Assembly (NCBI GenBank): GCA_949317995.1
Contig: OX439051.1
Coordinates: 39,249,250-39,313,249 of the forward strand
Length of the DNA stretch: 64,000 nt
DNA from: Acholoe squamosa
Taxonomy: Eukaryota > Annelida > Polychaeta > Phyllodocida > Polynoidae
Direction of reading: 5' to 3'
Positions 45,476 to 57,186 of this stretch are shown in pieces. A program made the position numbers and the translations under genes. The notes beneath the pieces are model-generated. The model worked only from the letters and a program-made list of their open reading frames with translations. It was not told the origin of the DNA and did no database searches. How positions within the stretch are numbered: the stretch's first letter is position 1; each line of letters starts with the position of its first letter.

Positions 45476-46209
45476 GTAAAAGTAATGGTGGTTCATATGT
45501 ACCTTGCCCCAACCTAGGCCTATATAGGCCCTTTCTATACACCCGGAACAAGCAAACAAAGGCTACAATATAAATTGCAATATCTCGACCTTTGTCAATC
45601 CCCTTTGTTTGCTGAACAAATAATGCCAAACCTGACCTAATGAATACAATGACTATTGGGTCTATACAATACCCACATCGTTATGAACATCAATGAGTTA
45701 TGGACTACAATGCTGGAATACATTTTCAGAACAATGATTGTACCGTAGTATGGGTATTGTCCTACAATTTGAACCATTGTCCACATCAAATTCTCTGCCT
45801 TTCCATAGGCCTATATCACTAAGGTTTAACTACCCAAGCAGTATCTAGTAATCCTCAACATATTGCATTTCTAGTCCAGTCTTGCTGAGATCCCTTTGTA
45901 GACATTTAGGCCCTCTGTTGTATCTCCTTTTTTTAAATCCTGCCCTTGTCATTGGCTGTATAGCAATTTTACTCTGTCATCTGATTGATTGATTCAGATA
46001 GGTAATATAAAGCATTTAGTGCCCACACAGTTTTCACTTCTCACATGAAAGGCAGTGAGGTGGACCGCCCTAAAATTGGCCATGTACCTATTAAGCACAT
46101 AAATGACTGTATTAAATGACTATTCCCTATTTTTTCTTTAGTTAAGGGGAGGAGGAAGATCTAAAAGCCACAATATGTCCACAGCCGTCTATCTCTTCGA
46201 GTTGTCAGA
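45476..46209. other. Intergenic, nothing recognised
   Basis: No gene, and no repeat recognised. Confidence 0.45.
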
Positions 46210-46700
46210 CCTGTGGACAGCAATCACGCGCCTTAAGTCTGCAGCACTGACGAACTTTGGACCATAACGCTATGGGAAATTTCATCACTGTTTGGGCCAC
46301 AGGCAGCTGATGTCAAACAGGGCACTGCTATAGGCAGCTGATGTCAGTGAGCCTCGTTTTCTTCTCCAATTAGATCATGACATCACACACAGCAATGGGG
46401 GCTGTCCGCCAGCCACTGGTGTACAGTGAAAGTGGAATTAAAAAGATTTGGGGTGAATTGGGAACCCAATACTCATACTCCAAGGTCTAATAGAACTAGA
46501 AAGCCAGGGAGGGCTAAGGATCTAAGCATACTGTCCCTACATTAGTGACTGACAGCCGTCAGTCAGCCATAAATTGGTAGTTTTGTTGCGTATACAAAGA
46601 TTTCATCAGCTGCCCGTGCCTAAAATAGTGATGTAATTTCCCATAGCGTTAAGGTCCAAATTTCGTCAGTGCTAGAGGCGCGTAACTAATTATCCACAGG
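46210..46700. mobile_element. CCTGTGGA-ended MITE with shared core
   Basis: Left arm CACTGACGAACTTTGGACCA, TAACGCTATGGGAAATTTCA and GGCAGCTGATG is inverted on the right (46600-46690); tips CCTGTGGACA and TATCCACAGG. The core from GCCACTGGTGTACAGTGA (46414) through GTCAGTCAGCC is shared with 57187-57623, whose arms are different. Noncoding. Confidence 0.75.
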
Positions 46701-46913
46701 GGATGAGTTGTGGAAGGCATTATGTTTCAAGTAGATAAGACTTGTCCGAGTATAGAGCGATCTACTCTCAACTGCACCTGTACAAGAATGTAATTTGAAG
46801 TAAATCACTGCATTGCTATGTTTCTGTACATATAAGCACGCCTACTAACACATTTATCTTGTAGCTCCTCTAAACCTAACATGAACTGATACATTTGTTT
46901 GGGTCCGCTTAAG

Positions 46914-47099
46914 CAGGTATTCCATTGTGTCGGTCGGCTGTCGATCGGCCGAAATGTTTTCTCATCCAATCATTTTTAAAAAATCAAAAGTGATCAGATT
47001 AGTGAGATTTTTATAATCCGAACAAAAAGAATCGGCCAATGGAATTGCGTCGGTCGGATTACGGAATTTCCAGCCAACTGACGCAATAGAATACCCTCT
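46914..47099. mobile_element. GTATTCYATTG MITE
   Basis: GGTATTCCATTGTGTCGGTC (46917) is the inverse of GACGCAATAGAATACCCT with mismatches; inner blocks GGTCGGCTG / CAGCCAACTG. It is followed by a short TAGA run (47101-47121). The related element at 52117-52241 has GGTTATTCTACATTATCGGT. Confidence 0.6.
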
Positions 47100-47121
47100 T
47101 TAGATAGATAGATAGATAGAT

Positions 47122-49004
47122 TGAATACAATAGCAGACAGCATTTTGGGAGTTGGAACCAGCCAAAGATAGAGACAAGACTGCTCATACCTTTTAGATGT
47201 GATTTCAGTTGCTTCCAATTCTAGGTGCACCAGACAAAACAGCCTCCTGGATCTGGGTGCGCACACACTTTACTCCACAATTCCCAATGGAGTGCCCAGT
47301 GGCTGTCCCGAGACAACCACTAATAGAGCCTTTATAGAGAATATTTTAGAGAAGGAAAAACGGGACAACCTTAGTATCAATACAAGGTGCAAGCACAGCA
47401 TTTCTCTAAGCACATGATAGGGTAGAGGCACCCTAAGTTGGACAGACCCCTACAGTCGGACACCTTTGGGACTGAATTACATAATCAATATCAGAACATT
47501 GCCTATCATATTATTATGAACCAGATATGGAAATAAACCTATTGTTCTCTGCAACTGATACAGTATAAGAAATATAAGTCCTTTCATACATGGCTTTATA
47601 ACTGTGCAAACCTGCTGTGGTCTTGGCAAATTCTGGTCATGTGAAATGCTGAGCAAATGAGAAATCCGATTTAATTCTTCTATCTGTTGTGTCTTTACCA
47701 AGATGTATATAGGATTGCTATGTACTGCAAAATATAGAATTTACATAATCATTTGGCATAGCAAACCAGGATAGACCACTCATATTATATTTTGGGAACC
47801 ATTCTTATATCACCATCAAATTATACCTATAGTCAGACACCAATTGCACCCTGGCTGGGACACAATTACATGATGGCTCAAATGTTTTCAGAGTGGATCT
47901 TTTTTCATAAAATGAATCTGTTACACTATACTTGTAATCTTATCCCTCCTATGGTGTCCTGTATATTATGTGTCCTGCATCTTATGCTTCATTGTGTGGT
48001 CCTGTATCTTATATGTCCTGGATCTTAGAGTTTCTGATGTGGTGCTGTATCTTACATGTCCTGTATCTTACCTGTAGGCAACATAATCATTAGAAACTTG
48101 GTATGGAGAGGGGTTCGAACCCAAATACTGTAGGTCAGAAGACAGATGCCTTATCCATTAGGCCACAGGGTCATGCGATAGATATTGGCCTCCTTTCTTA
48201 CTTATCCTGGTCATGTCCTGTATCTTACAAAAACTTGTGCAAATAGGGGGGCTTATTCGCACGGAAATCTCGTGCAAATATCGCTTGCCTACTTGTACTC
48301 CCAGCCATGGATATTCAACCTTTCCTTGGTTTTAACTACTATCTAACACCTGCATTAAATAAGTACTCCATCTGCCCTGTGGAAGTCAAATAAATTTAAG
48401 TCTACACTATCCAATGTTACAGGTATGCAAAAATTATATCTTATAGTTACATCAACTAAATAGCTTACGGTTTCCAGAGGAATGCTACATGGTTTTACAG
48501 CATATTTCATATGTGGTTATCCATTATAACAATCATTTAATAAAGCGTCTGCCTCTAGGGTCATTCTTAAACTGAACTGTCTGACTTAAAGTTATTAATA
48601 TGTTATAGGGAGCTTTATTGAAATTCCTTCACAAATATAATGTGGTCAAGTATGACGTTCCCATTAGTGCAATAGAGAATAGAATTAACATGCGTTGAAG
48701 GTACACGACTGGACTGTCAAATATGGTCATCTCTGGTTTGGCCAGGAGCGTCCGAGCTGGGTGCCTATTTACCCTATTAAGCTTGGACTGGTCTGAACCA
48801 CACCTTGTGGGCTGTAATGAGTGCACTTAATGTGCTGATAAAGGCATGTGTCTAGCTCTCTGCTGGTCCTTATAAATAAATGAGTTTGGTAGAGATACAA
48901 AGATAGAGATTCATAGGATCACTGAAGACCACTCTCTTAGAGTATCACATCCTATAATCAGTTTCCTAAGATTGACCCAAATACAGATTACCCTTACCCC
49001 TTCA

Positions 49005-49007
<3 letters not shown>
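47122..49007. other. Intergenic; one SINE head, no gene
   Basis: Between 47930 and 48080 and again at 48205-48230, CTGTATCTTA(T/C)ATGTCCTG phrases recur irregularly. Frames are short and without domains. Confidence 0.45.
48102..48172 (-). mobile_element. tRNA-Arg-like SINE head or tRNA pseudogene
   Basis: On minus: GACCCTGTGGCCTAATGGAT (nearly identical to tRNA-Arg), AAGGCATCTG D-arm end, loop containing TTCTGA (anticodon TCT if folded as Arg), and TTTGGGTTCGAACCCC (B box). The 3' acceptor strand does not complement GACCCTG and the T stem is only three pairs, so I do not call a functional tRNA. Confidence 0.65.
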
Positions 49008-49061
<54 letters not shown>

Positions 49062-49152
49062 CTTCTCTCTCTCTCTCTCTCTCTCTCCTTTTCTCTATCC
49101 TTCTCTCTCTCTCTCCTTCTCTCTCTCTCTCCCTCCCAAACTCTCTCCCTCT
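49008..49152. repeat. (CT)n microsatellite, interrupted
   Basis: CT dinucleotides with a few TT, AT and CC interruptions over about 145 bp. The Ser-Leu-rich frame 48972-49253 is its translation and not a gene. Confidence 0.95.
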
Positions 49153-49204
49153 GTTCAACAAATCATTTTTGTTTTACTATTTTCATTCTATGGGTAGCCC
49201 AATA

Positions 49205-49320
49205 TGATGCCTCATGGGCCGTGTTGCTTTGTCACCATGATGCACTAATGTAATACTGGTCAGTGACTTGAGCATTCCATTAGTACATCATGGCAGCTAC
49301 ATTGCTGCATCATGCCAACC
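49205..49320. repeat. TGCATCA-family motif cluster
   Basis: CATGATGCACTAATG, ATTAGTACATCATGG and GCTGCATCATGCC lie within 115 bp in alternating orientation. It belongs to the dispersed family listed in the findings. Confidence 0.5.
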
Positions 49321-49469
49321 GAATAGAAGCGTATCAAATCTAAAATGATAATTATAAAACCAAGAAAAGGTTTCATGCATCAGGTCACCATGTGGCCCTA
49401 GCAGGGTTGATTCTCGCCTACACATATGATGTGCATCTATCTGGGCAAAAAGTCATTGTGCATTATCCT

Positions 49470-49990
49470 TAATGCTGTGTTCTGATTGGCTTATTGGCTC
49501 ATTGACAGTGCTAGATGGATAATGCACTCCCAGTACAAGAGGCTAACTTCATCTCACCTTTAGACATCACAATAATTATTATTGATTCCTGCATTATTAG
49601 GTGGCTAATGTATAATTTTTTTTTGGTCTGTGTTATATCGTGAATAAGGCACTTGGTCATGGCGGGGTTATGCTCTAGACTTCATCGAGATGTCTCTGGG
49701 CCTAGAAGACCCCTTTACATCTCAATACAGTCTAGAGCTCTCCGACAGCAAGGGCATTGTCTTCACTGCAGGGTTTTGATTGGCTGATTGACAGTGCATT
49801 ATCTAGATGGATAATGCACTCCCTGTACATGAGGTTAACTTCATCCAACATGTTGACTTTACAATTGATATTCCTGTGTTATTGGGTGGCTGATATGTGA
49901 TTTTTTTCTTTTCTGTGTTATAACAGGAATAAGGCACTTTTATCATCGCCTTGGCCCCTTGACATCTCAATACAGTCTAGTGCACTCCCA
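49470..49990. repeat. Diverged tandem duplication of about 285 bp
   Basis: Copy A near 49480 and copy B near 49773 both read GATTGGCT...GACAGTGC...CTAGATGGATAATGCACTCC, then GTACA(A/T)GAGG, TAACTTCATC, and end ACATCTCAATACAGTCTAG (about 49718 and 49963). Neither copy has a usable reading frame. Confidence 0.7.
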
Positions 49991-49999
49991 CTGCCATGC

Positions 50000-50575
50000 C
50001 CATTCCGTATTCCCTACACTGTCAGCCCAGTGACCAGTTCTACAGTAGATAGCTTATTATTCGGGACTACACTGGTAGTTTATGTTAGTACCAACCCATT
50101 GACCTGACTTGGGTTCTAGTGTAGGTACTACGGCGGTATGTATGTCCATTTACAATAAGGGCTCAGAGTGTAAATACTCTACAATGGTACATGAAATGAA
50201 CAGTCCTGGGTTTCTCTGGGACTCACCAATTTTAGTACATCCCATGATTGTACCAGCTGAAATCATTGTCGTAAATCCTACTGAATGCAGCTGCCATCCA
50301 ATGTTGTTGATGTTTTCTATAATGGCATGGACGCTCAGCATATTTTTCACATTGTTGTGCCCTTGACAATTGTAGTGTCTTTTGTACCAACCACTGCCAA
50401 CATTTTAAAATGTGAGCCATCTGCCATCTATAATATCGCTCCTTTCTCATTCTTTGATGGCTATAGGGTATTCCATAGGCTATAGCAATAGGATTTTCTC
50501 CAGGTATATGTTATACATGCATTATGACAATTAAGAAAAATAATCATTTATGGGAAGAGTCATTTGCTGGATTCT
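50000..50575. other. Intergenic; overlapping short frames without domain
   Basis: Frames of 66-85 codons on both strands (50109-50485) overlap each other. None has a recognisable domain; the multiple-frame openness looks like low stop density only. Confidence 0.4.
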
Positions 50576-50800
50576 TTAAACAAGAAAAATGTGGCAAGGA
50601 CCATGGATAGGAGTTGACACTCCTATCCCTCCTGCACAACTTGCCACTCTGCAGCCAACATGTGATGTCACGGCCGATGTATGACGTCACAAATTGCGTC
50701 ACAAGGTGACCGTGACGTCACTGACAAACCGAAAACATAATGAAGTTGCTACGATCACTGCGCTCCCGACCGCTACATGGCAAGCAACTCAAAAAAAAAA
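50576..50800 (-). repeat. CRE-bearing dispersed repeat, copy 2
   Basis: Inverse of 38990-39187. TGACGTCA is intact at 50682-50689 and 50713-50720; the third site reads TGATGTCA (50663-50670), a CpG-decay change. A short local duplication GGATAGGAGTTGACACTCCTATCC forms a palindrome at 50604-50628, absent from copy 1. Confidence 0.7.
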
Positions 50801-53205
50801 TGTGAGGGTGTGGGGGTATTTTGAGTAGTAAAGCACAATACCATCGTCATTATGATGCATGAATGCAGCCTGGCAAGGCTATGCACACAGCACATTTTTT
50901 CAGCACAGTCATAAAACATAACATGCACTTACACTATTTGTATAGACAATCCAGCAGAAATGGCATTGGAAGGTGGTGAAGTTTTCTATATGTATGGTGC
51001 AGACTCTGACCTGAAGGCATCGAGCGGACCTAAAAGGGTCAAGGCTACCTTGGATTCACCCATTAAACTTGTTATACTTAAGGCACAGAGGGAAAGCTAA
51101 CTGTTTCTAGCTCCAGCTCACTGTCTAAGGCCAAGTGGAAGCAATCCTGCTTCCCTATGTCCTATATTGGCTTAGTGTTGCCTGAAGATAAACCACTTAC
51201 AGCTGTTGTAGTGATCAAAGTCTGCCTCTGTCTGCTTTGTCTGTCTTTGCCCCTGGTGCATTGGTCTCAAGGACTGGTTTGTGGCCAATTTAGAAACATC
51301 AGTTCCTATCGCAGCTCACGTGCAATAAAATTTTGTATGTGAGATATAGTACGGTATCGTCTTTTAAATGCCTCAGAAGTGTGGAGGAAAGTAGGCAAAG
51401 GTTTATAAGTGTGGAGATCTTAGAGTGTTATATTATGACACATACAGTCATATTACCGTACCGCATGATGACTGTGGTGTGGTATGGCTATGCTGAAAAC
51501 CTAAAATGAGAAATAAGAAAAGGGATCCTCATGCCCACACACATTCTGAAAATTATGATTGACTAGCCTTTTGAAGTAGATACCAATAAATAATACTCTT
51601 AGGACACAATCCATGTGGGTGTTATTGTAAGAATACACTTAAACATGTTAGGGTGTAGTAAGGTCAGCAACATCTGCCTTCTTTGGTAAGCATCTCAACC
51701 ATTTAAAACCCATACTCATCATGATTTCACAAGCTGTACTTGATAACTGCCATGTCATTGATGCCACATCAAACTCTAAGAGGAGGGGCCCATTTCAAAG
51801 TTTGATCCACCCACAAGGAAATAGTAGACCTGCATACCCACAATTTATCCATATATAATGTTCGATTACATTATCATTAGGTTGACAAAAAATTGGAAGA
51901 AAATAAAAATTTAAATTGTGCCTATCAAACTTCAAGCATATAGGTTTGAGCATAGTTATTAACATACATTTCCCCCCGATTTCCCTCAAATAGAACGAAC
52001 TTACATCCAAATTCTCGCTAATCCAACCAAGTTTTCCTATATACTCTTGCATTAGAAAAAATAGTTTGATTAGTGAATATTTTGCCGACTGACAGCAGTG
52101 CAAAGCTGATTTGATTAAAGGTTATTCTACATTATCGGTCAGATGAATTTTTGCTAATCCAACACTCTTTTTCATGCATTTGATATGTAAAAACCGTTCA
52201 GCAAAAATTTACCTGACCGATGGCAGTAGAACCCGCCCTTTACCAACCGCATGAGAACCAACCAATTTCCGGCAAGGCAGAACTTCAGACCTCCAGATGT
52301 AACACAAGATGTAGCTATTATTCAGGGATATTTGAAATACATTTGGAGTGAGGATATATGCGGCTGTACCCATATCTCCTCACTTTTCCCATCTGTTATA
52401 TACCGCCCAGTGTTGCCTTACCACTTACCTTATTGTCTCCCCTGTTCCAATATACCTGGTTTGGTACTAACTATTCCCCATGATAATAGTTCTATTGTAT
52501 CTCTATGACTTTTCTCCACTTACCCCAAGCCTTTACTCCACTCACCCCAACACTTTACTCCACTCATCCCAACCCTTTAGGGGCCACATGATGTCAGCAT
52601 GATGCACTCCTCCAGTGCTGCATTCAGGTATCATACCGATCTTATGGTGATGTCATAGTCCCAGAGGGGTGGCATGATGCACCAATGAAGTGTTGGTGTA
52701 AATACCTGTCTGCAATGCATTGATGTATCAGGACGCCAAAAGAAAAGACACATTTGGTTATTATGGATACCATAATTATTCAAAGGGTAGATGCTCTTTG
52801 TTGACCAAAATTCATTTGGTCGCAGGCCTATCCAATACTGTGACACATTTCTCTATGACATCACATCATGGAAACACTTAATGACGTAAGTCAATACACC
52901 TGCAATAATATGGCGACATGAGCAGAGCTATGTCATGACGTAACTGGAATTGGACGCACGTAGTTCATATTGATTCCTATAGAATACTCTGTGTGGCGCT
53001 GTGTGGCGCTGCTGACACTGAACATGTTGTATAGGGAAGAATGGACTTAATAAGGTTTATATTGATGGTGACAATATCAGGTAAGGAAGTAGGTGTGTAA
53101 GTAGAATAAAGCTGAATAGAAGGCCAGTGCCAATGCCAAATGCTAATGAAGACTGTTATATCCCAATTGCACTGTATTGCCATGTTTCTGTACATATAAG
53201 CAGGT
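50801..53205. other. Intergenic with MITE and TGCATCA motifs, no gene
   Basis: TATGATGCATGAATGCAGCC at 50851; CATGATGCACTCCTCCAGTG to TGATGTATCAGG across 52599-52732. GACGTAA sites at 52883 and 52936. Frames have no recognisable domain. Confidence 0.45.
52117..52241. mobile_element. Short MITE with CGGTCAGRT arms
   Basis: AAAGGTTATTCTACATTATC with GGTCAGATGAATTTTTGCT is inverted at the right as AGCAAAAATTTACCTGACCG and GGCAGTAGAACCCGCCCTTT. 125 bp, largely self-complementary. Confidence 0.65.
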
Positions 53206-53555
53206 CCTGAAGCATGTTGCTCCTATGATAAAAAGAGCTGTCGGTAGCTACCCTCTTTTCAAAAGAAGTCAACACTGCTTCACCATTCAACTTGCACTCA
53301 CCACATTAGTTTGAAAAGTCACCTGCCCTGTTTAAAACAGAGAGAGCTGCACTATCAGGTACCTACTCATGTCACACACTCTATAGTATATTATACTGAC
53401 TGACTTCTCTCAAATCCCCCTTTTTTAGCACCATACTTGAATGACCACTTGTGAGCAACAAAAGGGACAAGTTATAGCTACATGAAAAGAAAGGACTAGA
53501 AATTAGGGCATTTTTAGCCAGCTCTTCCTTTTACTAGAGGAGCAACACCCTCCTG
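53206..53555 (-). mobile_element. AGGAGGGTGTTGCTCC element, copy 3
   Basis: Inverse of 41021-41382: the right end AGGAGCAACACCCTCCTG is intact, the left end is weaker (CATGTTGCTCCTATGAT). Internal order of blocks matches copy 1. Confidence 0.7.
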
Positions 53556-53588
53556 TTGACCACTTTGACGCTGTTTTAAACCTCTAAA

Positions 53589-53832
53589 GCCATGTGTCCA
53601 CCGGGGGATAGATATTGGTGCCAACAAAATTTCGAACAACAAATGCACCTGTCTCATCCATTTCTGGCGATAAAAATCTAAGATATTACAAATTATTGCC
53701 AAAATAGGGTGACGAAATAATTTTTGTTGTCCGACTTTTTAATTGTCAGCTGACTAATATGGTCCATTGTAAGAAATGAACGACAGATTTTGTCAGTACA
53801 AATTCTGACGCCCCGTGGATACACCATACCTT
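53589..53832. mobile_element. GTGTCCAC-ended MITE
   Basis: The left tip CCATGTGTCCACCGGGG is inverted on the right as CCCCGTGGATACACCATACC; similar ends occur at 62259-62503 and about 62530-62705. The inside holds Y-rich TCATCCATTTCTGGCGATAA-like blocks shared with 7145-7315 and 62600-62650. Confidence 0.6.
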
Positions 53833-54004
53833 GTACTACCGTGCATGCACATTCTGCTAATGTGTTGCAATTCAAATGTGAAAAAAAAACACAAAAAAAA
53901 AACAAAAACAAACAAACAGGTTTTATCTGTATTTTACATGCCAGTATAAAGTGCTTATATACGATACCAACATGATGGCATAAAGCCTTGACGTGGCACA
54001 GTCT

Positions 54005-54642
54005 CCTTAAAAGAAAATGTGACCCATCAAGGGAAAACACCCCTCCACGGGGGATTTTTAATTCCCCATTTGGCCACAGGGGGCATTGAAAGGGCAAAAT
54101 AACTCTAAAATAATTATAAAAATACATTAAGCTAATTTATGATGCAGAATTGAATGATCTCATTTAAAATGCTGCATTTTCGGTAGAAATGGCCAATATT
54201 TAAATGGTAAAATGAACATTTTTCATGAGAAATCGACCTATATGTCTGTTCCTGGTTGCCATAGCAACCATTCCAATGATCTACATTTGCAGATTTTTAT
54301 GTCAATTTTTGGGGATACTCACGAAAAACCCAAAACTGAAAACGGAAATGGAAAATTCCTTCTAGATCAAAATCTATGATTATAATCACCGTATTATTAT
54401 GTAATTCTTATGAAAAAGGCTGATTTATTGTGTTTTTAAACATATTATGGTTTATAATGTATTTAGAGATTGATCATCGATTTCAGATATGAATAAAGAC
54501 CTATGTTCAAGGAAGGGTTCTGACATGATTACTCGGAATATTTAGGCCAATGATGTCTTATTTTAAAGATCTGGAGATGAGCTTTGATAATGAATTTCCC
54601 TGCAGAGGGGTGTTTTTGCTTGCCTGGTCACAAATGGTAAGC
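54005..54642 (-). repeat. Long dispersed repeat X, copy 3 (inverted, diverged)
   Basis: On minus: TTGTGACCAGGCAAG start, CTAGAAGGAATTTTCCATTT, GGTTGCTATGGCAACC and TTTGGCCACAGGGGG-type end in the same order as copies at 4963 and 63423. The 144-codon frame over 53693-54127 on minus is fortuitous. Confidence 0.65.
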
Positions 54643-55354
54643 ATTGAGGCACCATGTCATCCTAAATGGACATAAAGCATTATGCCACCATGCCACCCAG
54701 TATAGGAAAGCGTTGAGGAACTATGTCATCCTAAATAGGCATGAAGGTATCTTGCCATGTGAAAGGAATATAAAGCATCGATGTATCATGCTTTTGAATG
54801 TGAGCAAAATGCCTTAAGGTGCCATTTTGGTATAATTCCTTTTATTACGGAAACATATATACAGATTACAACTCTTATAATATATACATATTTATATCCG
54901 TAACAAAAGCAGAAGGAACTCAGTTTGGGATAACTGATTATGACTGTTCCTCCTGGGTGTTAAGTTTGTATACCTTTTTTTTGTCGCCAACGTGGCGTAT
55001 ACTATAACCCATTTACATTAGACAGTCTTAACATTTGTTGGTGTACGTGTTTTGTTAGTCATTATATCAATATAATAACTTGCTGCAACCAGATATAGTT
55101 GTCATATATATGTGTATAATAAGATATAAATTCTCGGTGTGTATAACATTGGGTGTCTACTGATGGTATTGTAGACCTGCCTGATGTTATTGGCAGAGAG
55201 CTTATGTTGTTAATTAAGCTTTGGCTCTTGTTGGTGCTAGAGCTTGTTGGTCTGGACAGAATCAGGTACACCATAATATAACCATATTTCATTACCAATT
55301 GGTCAGTAATAATACAAGTTATTGGTGAACATACCAATTGTTAATTGGTTAACA
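54643..55354. repeat. Diverged 75-bp repeats around the LINE fragment
   Basis: GCACCATGTCATCCTAAATG (54649-54668) recurs as AACTATGTCATCCTAAATAG (54718-54737), and a related block CATTATGTCATCCTAACAGG lies at 56199-56218 beyond the reverse-transcriptase fragment, so the LINE may have landed inside this repeat. No gene in 54840-55354. Confidence 0.45.
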
Positions 55355-56170
55355 TAGGCCTTCGACTATTGGAAAGAACAGCTGTTCTTTTGTTCGCTTT
55401 CTGAATTCTTTTTCATCTTTAACTGACTTAGTTTAATTATCCAGAGACTCCCAGCAGTGCGCTGTCTTATATGTGACACCTTTTTCAAATAATGCACATG
55501 TGGCCACTGGACAATATAGTATTGGAAACTCTGCCCTCCTAGTTTGTCTAGGTAATATGTCTAAGTACTCATCTCGTTGTGTTCTTTTGAATGCATAATT
55601 TCTTATATGTGCTTCCCTTCTTATGCTCAGATATGGGATCTTCGCAGTATTATGTACCTCAATTGTGGGTGTTAGGAAAGGTGCCTTTAAGCACAATTTG
55701 AGACCCCTATTTTGTAGTCTTTGTAATTTTTTCAAGAGTTCCACATTATGGCCGTCATAGAAGATATCACCTTGATCAAATAGTGGTAACACAAAAGTTT
55801 TATATACTCTTAGCCTGGCAAGCTTTGGAAGATATTCACTAGCTCTTGATAGTGAGAATAACCTGTATGAAACATTTTTTATTACTTGCTTAATATGTAG
55901 TTTAAAGTCTAATTTTGAGTCCAGGGTTATACCTAGGTATTTATAATTTTGTACATAATCGAGAGTTTTTCCTTCGATTTTAAGATTTGGCCTTAAATGA
56001 TCTTTATTGATAAATGATTGGACGAATATTGTACTCTTTGTCTTTTTTATATTCAGGCTGAGCCTATTTTTATTACACCATTTTGCCCCATGCCATGAAA
56101 ATGCATTCACGCATTATTCTGTTTGAAATACAAAGACATCATCTGAGCAGTAAACGTTGAGTTGGGATGC
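55355..56170 (-). pseudogene. Non-LTR retrotransposon reverse transcriptase, C-terminal fragment
   Basis: Read on minus, CSDDVFVF (about 56135-56112) looks like the catalytic F/YxDD box, followed by a TAA, then WCNKNRLSLNIKKTKSTIF, YKYLGITLDSKLDF and RLRVYKTFVLPLFDQGDIFY, the normal order of motif C, thumb and C-terminal region in LINE-type reverse transcriptases. A TAA at 55435-55433 precedes TKSVKDEKEFRKRTKEQL, the usual FKxxLKxxL-like tail, ending near 55355. No fingers domain, endonuclease or 5' part is present: a typical 5'-truncated dead insertion. The 225 codons between the two stops are fully open, suggesting moderate age. Clade not determined. Confidence 0.85.
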
Positions 56171-57186
56171 TCTCGGAAATGGACACAAATCATTAAGGCA
56201 TTATGTCATCCTAACAGGGTTAGGCCAGACTGAGAGTAGCACAAAGTCTGTGTACGCAAATGCAACCACTTTGTGCGGCTTAACCCTTTAAAGAAAACAT
56301 GAGGCCCTATCATCATTAGCCCTCGATCTTGATCTTCCTGATACACCGGTATACTGCTGGTTAGTGTATACACCAGCACTGCACTGGTGCATCATGACAA
56401 CCCTTTAAGAGTGTATCAACCCTGGGGCGGCTTGATACATGAATGCAGCCCTCATGTATCAGCTCGCTATGGTGCTGCATTCCTCTATCACTCCAACAAA
56501 TGGTACACAGGGCATCAAAGAACTAGGCTGCCCCTTCAAGCTAAAGGTTGTCACCAGTGTCCGGGTCACTCTGTTGTGGTTCTACAAATTGTAATGGACT
56601 TCATAGACATAAGATGAGAGAGAATAGAATAAAGAAAGGACAAAGATACATGCGGGGTGATTCTGTTGGTGGGCTGCAACCCCTGCTTTGTTTTGGTGAG
56701 ATAAGCTGGTGCTAAAAATGAACTACTTTGCTGTTTGTCATCTGATTTGTTTTTCTCAAAGGAAAGAAAAATGTCATAGAATGAAGATGTTAAGAGTGAT
56801 TCATTAATGTGCAGGATTTTTTTTTTTTTAAATAAATCTAAAAAGAAAAAAAAAAGAACTTTGGAGGCGCTCTTGAATTTGAAAAATTCTATAAACTACT
56901 ATTTTTGATCCAAAGTTATGAGATTCGGATCGGAAAAGCTTCTTCTTATTATTTTATCTTCATTCTTATAAAATCTTTATTTTCTAAATGAATTAATAAT
57001 AAGTACACAAGACCAGACAAGTAAAAGTCTCGGAATTGACATCAAGACAAGGTTGGTTGATTTTTTCTTTATGGATTAGATGTAACCTGATTTTATCAGC
57101 CTTCTTAAGGCAAACCAATTTTTCCTTTGCTATTGCTTATTAGACTCATGATTGTATAAGTTACTGAGGTATATAATGAACTTCAG
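56171..57186. other. Intergenic; TGCATCA motifs, no gene
   Basis: GCACTGGTGCATCATGACAA (56383-56402), TTGATACATGAATGCAGCCC (56433-56452) and TGGTGCTGCATTCC belong to the TGCATCA family. A-rich and T-rich runs at 56818-56860. Confidence 0.5.

Noticed and set aside
48972-49253. Serine-leucine-rich protein
   Set aside because: It is the translation of a CT microsatellite.
53693-54127. 144-codon frame on minus
   Set aside because: It covers a MITE end and repeat X; no domain and no conservation with other copies of X.
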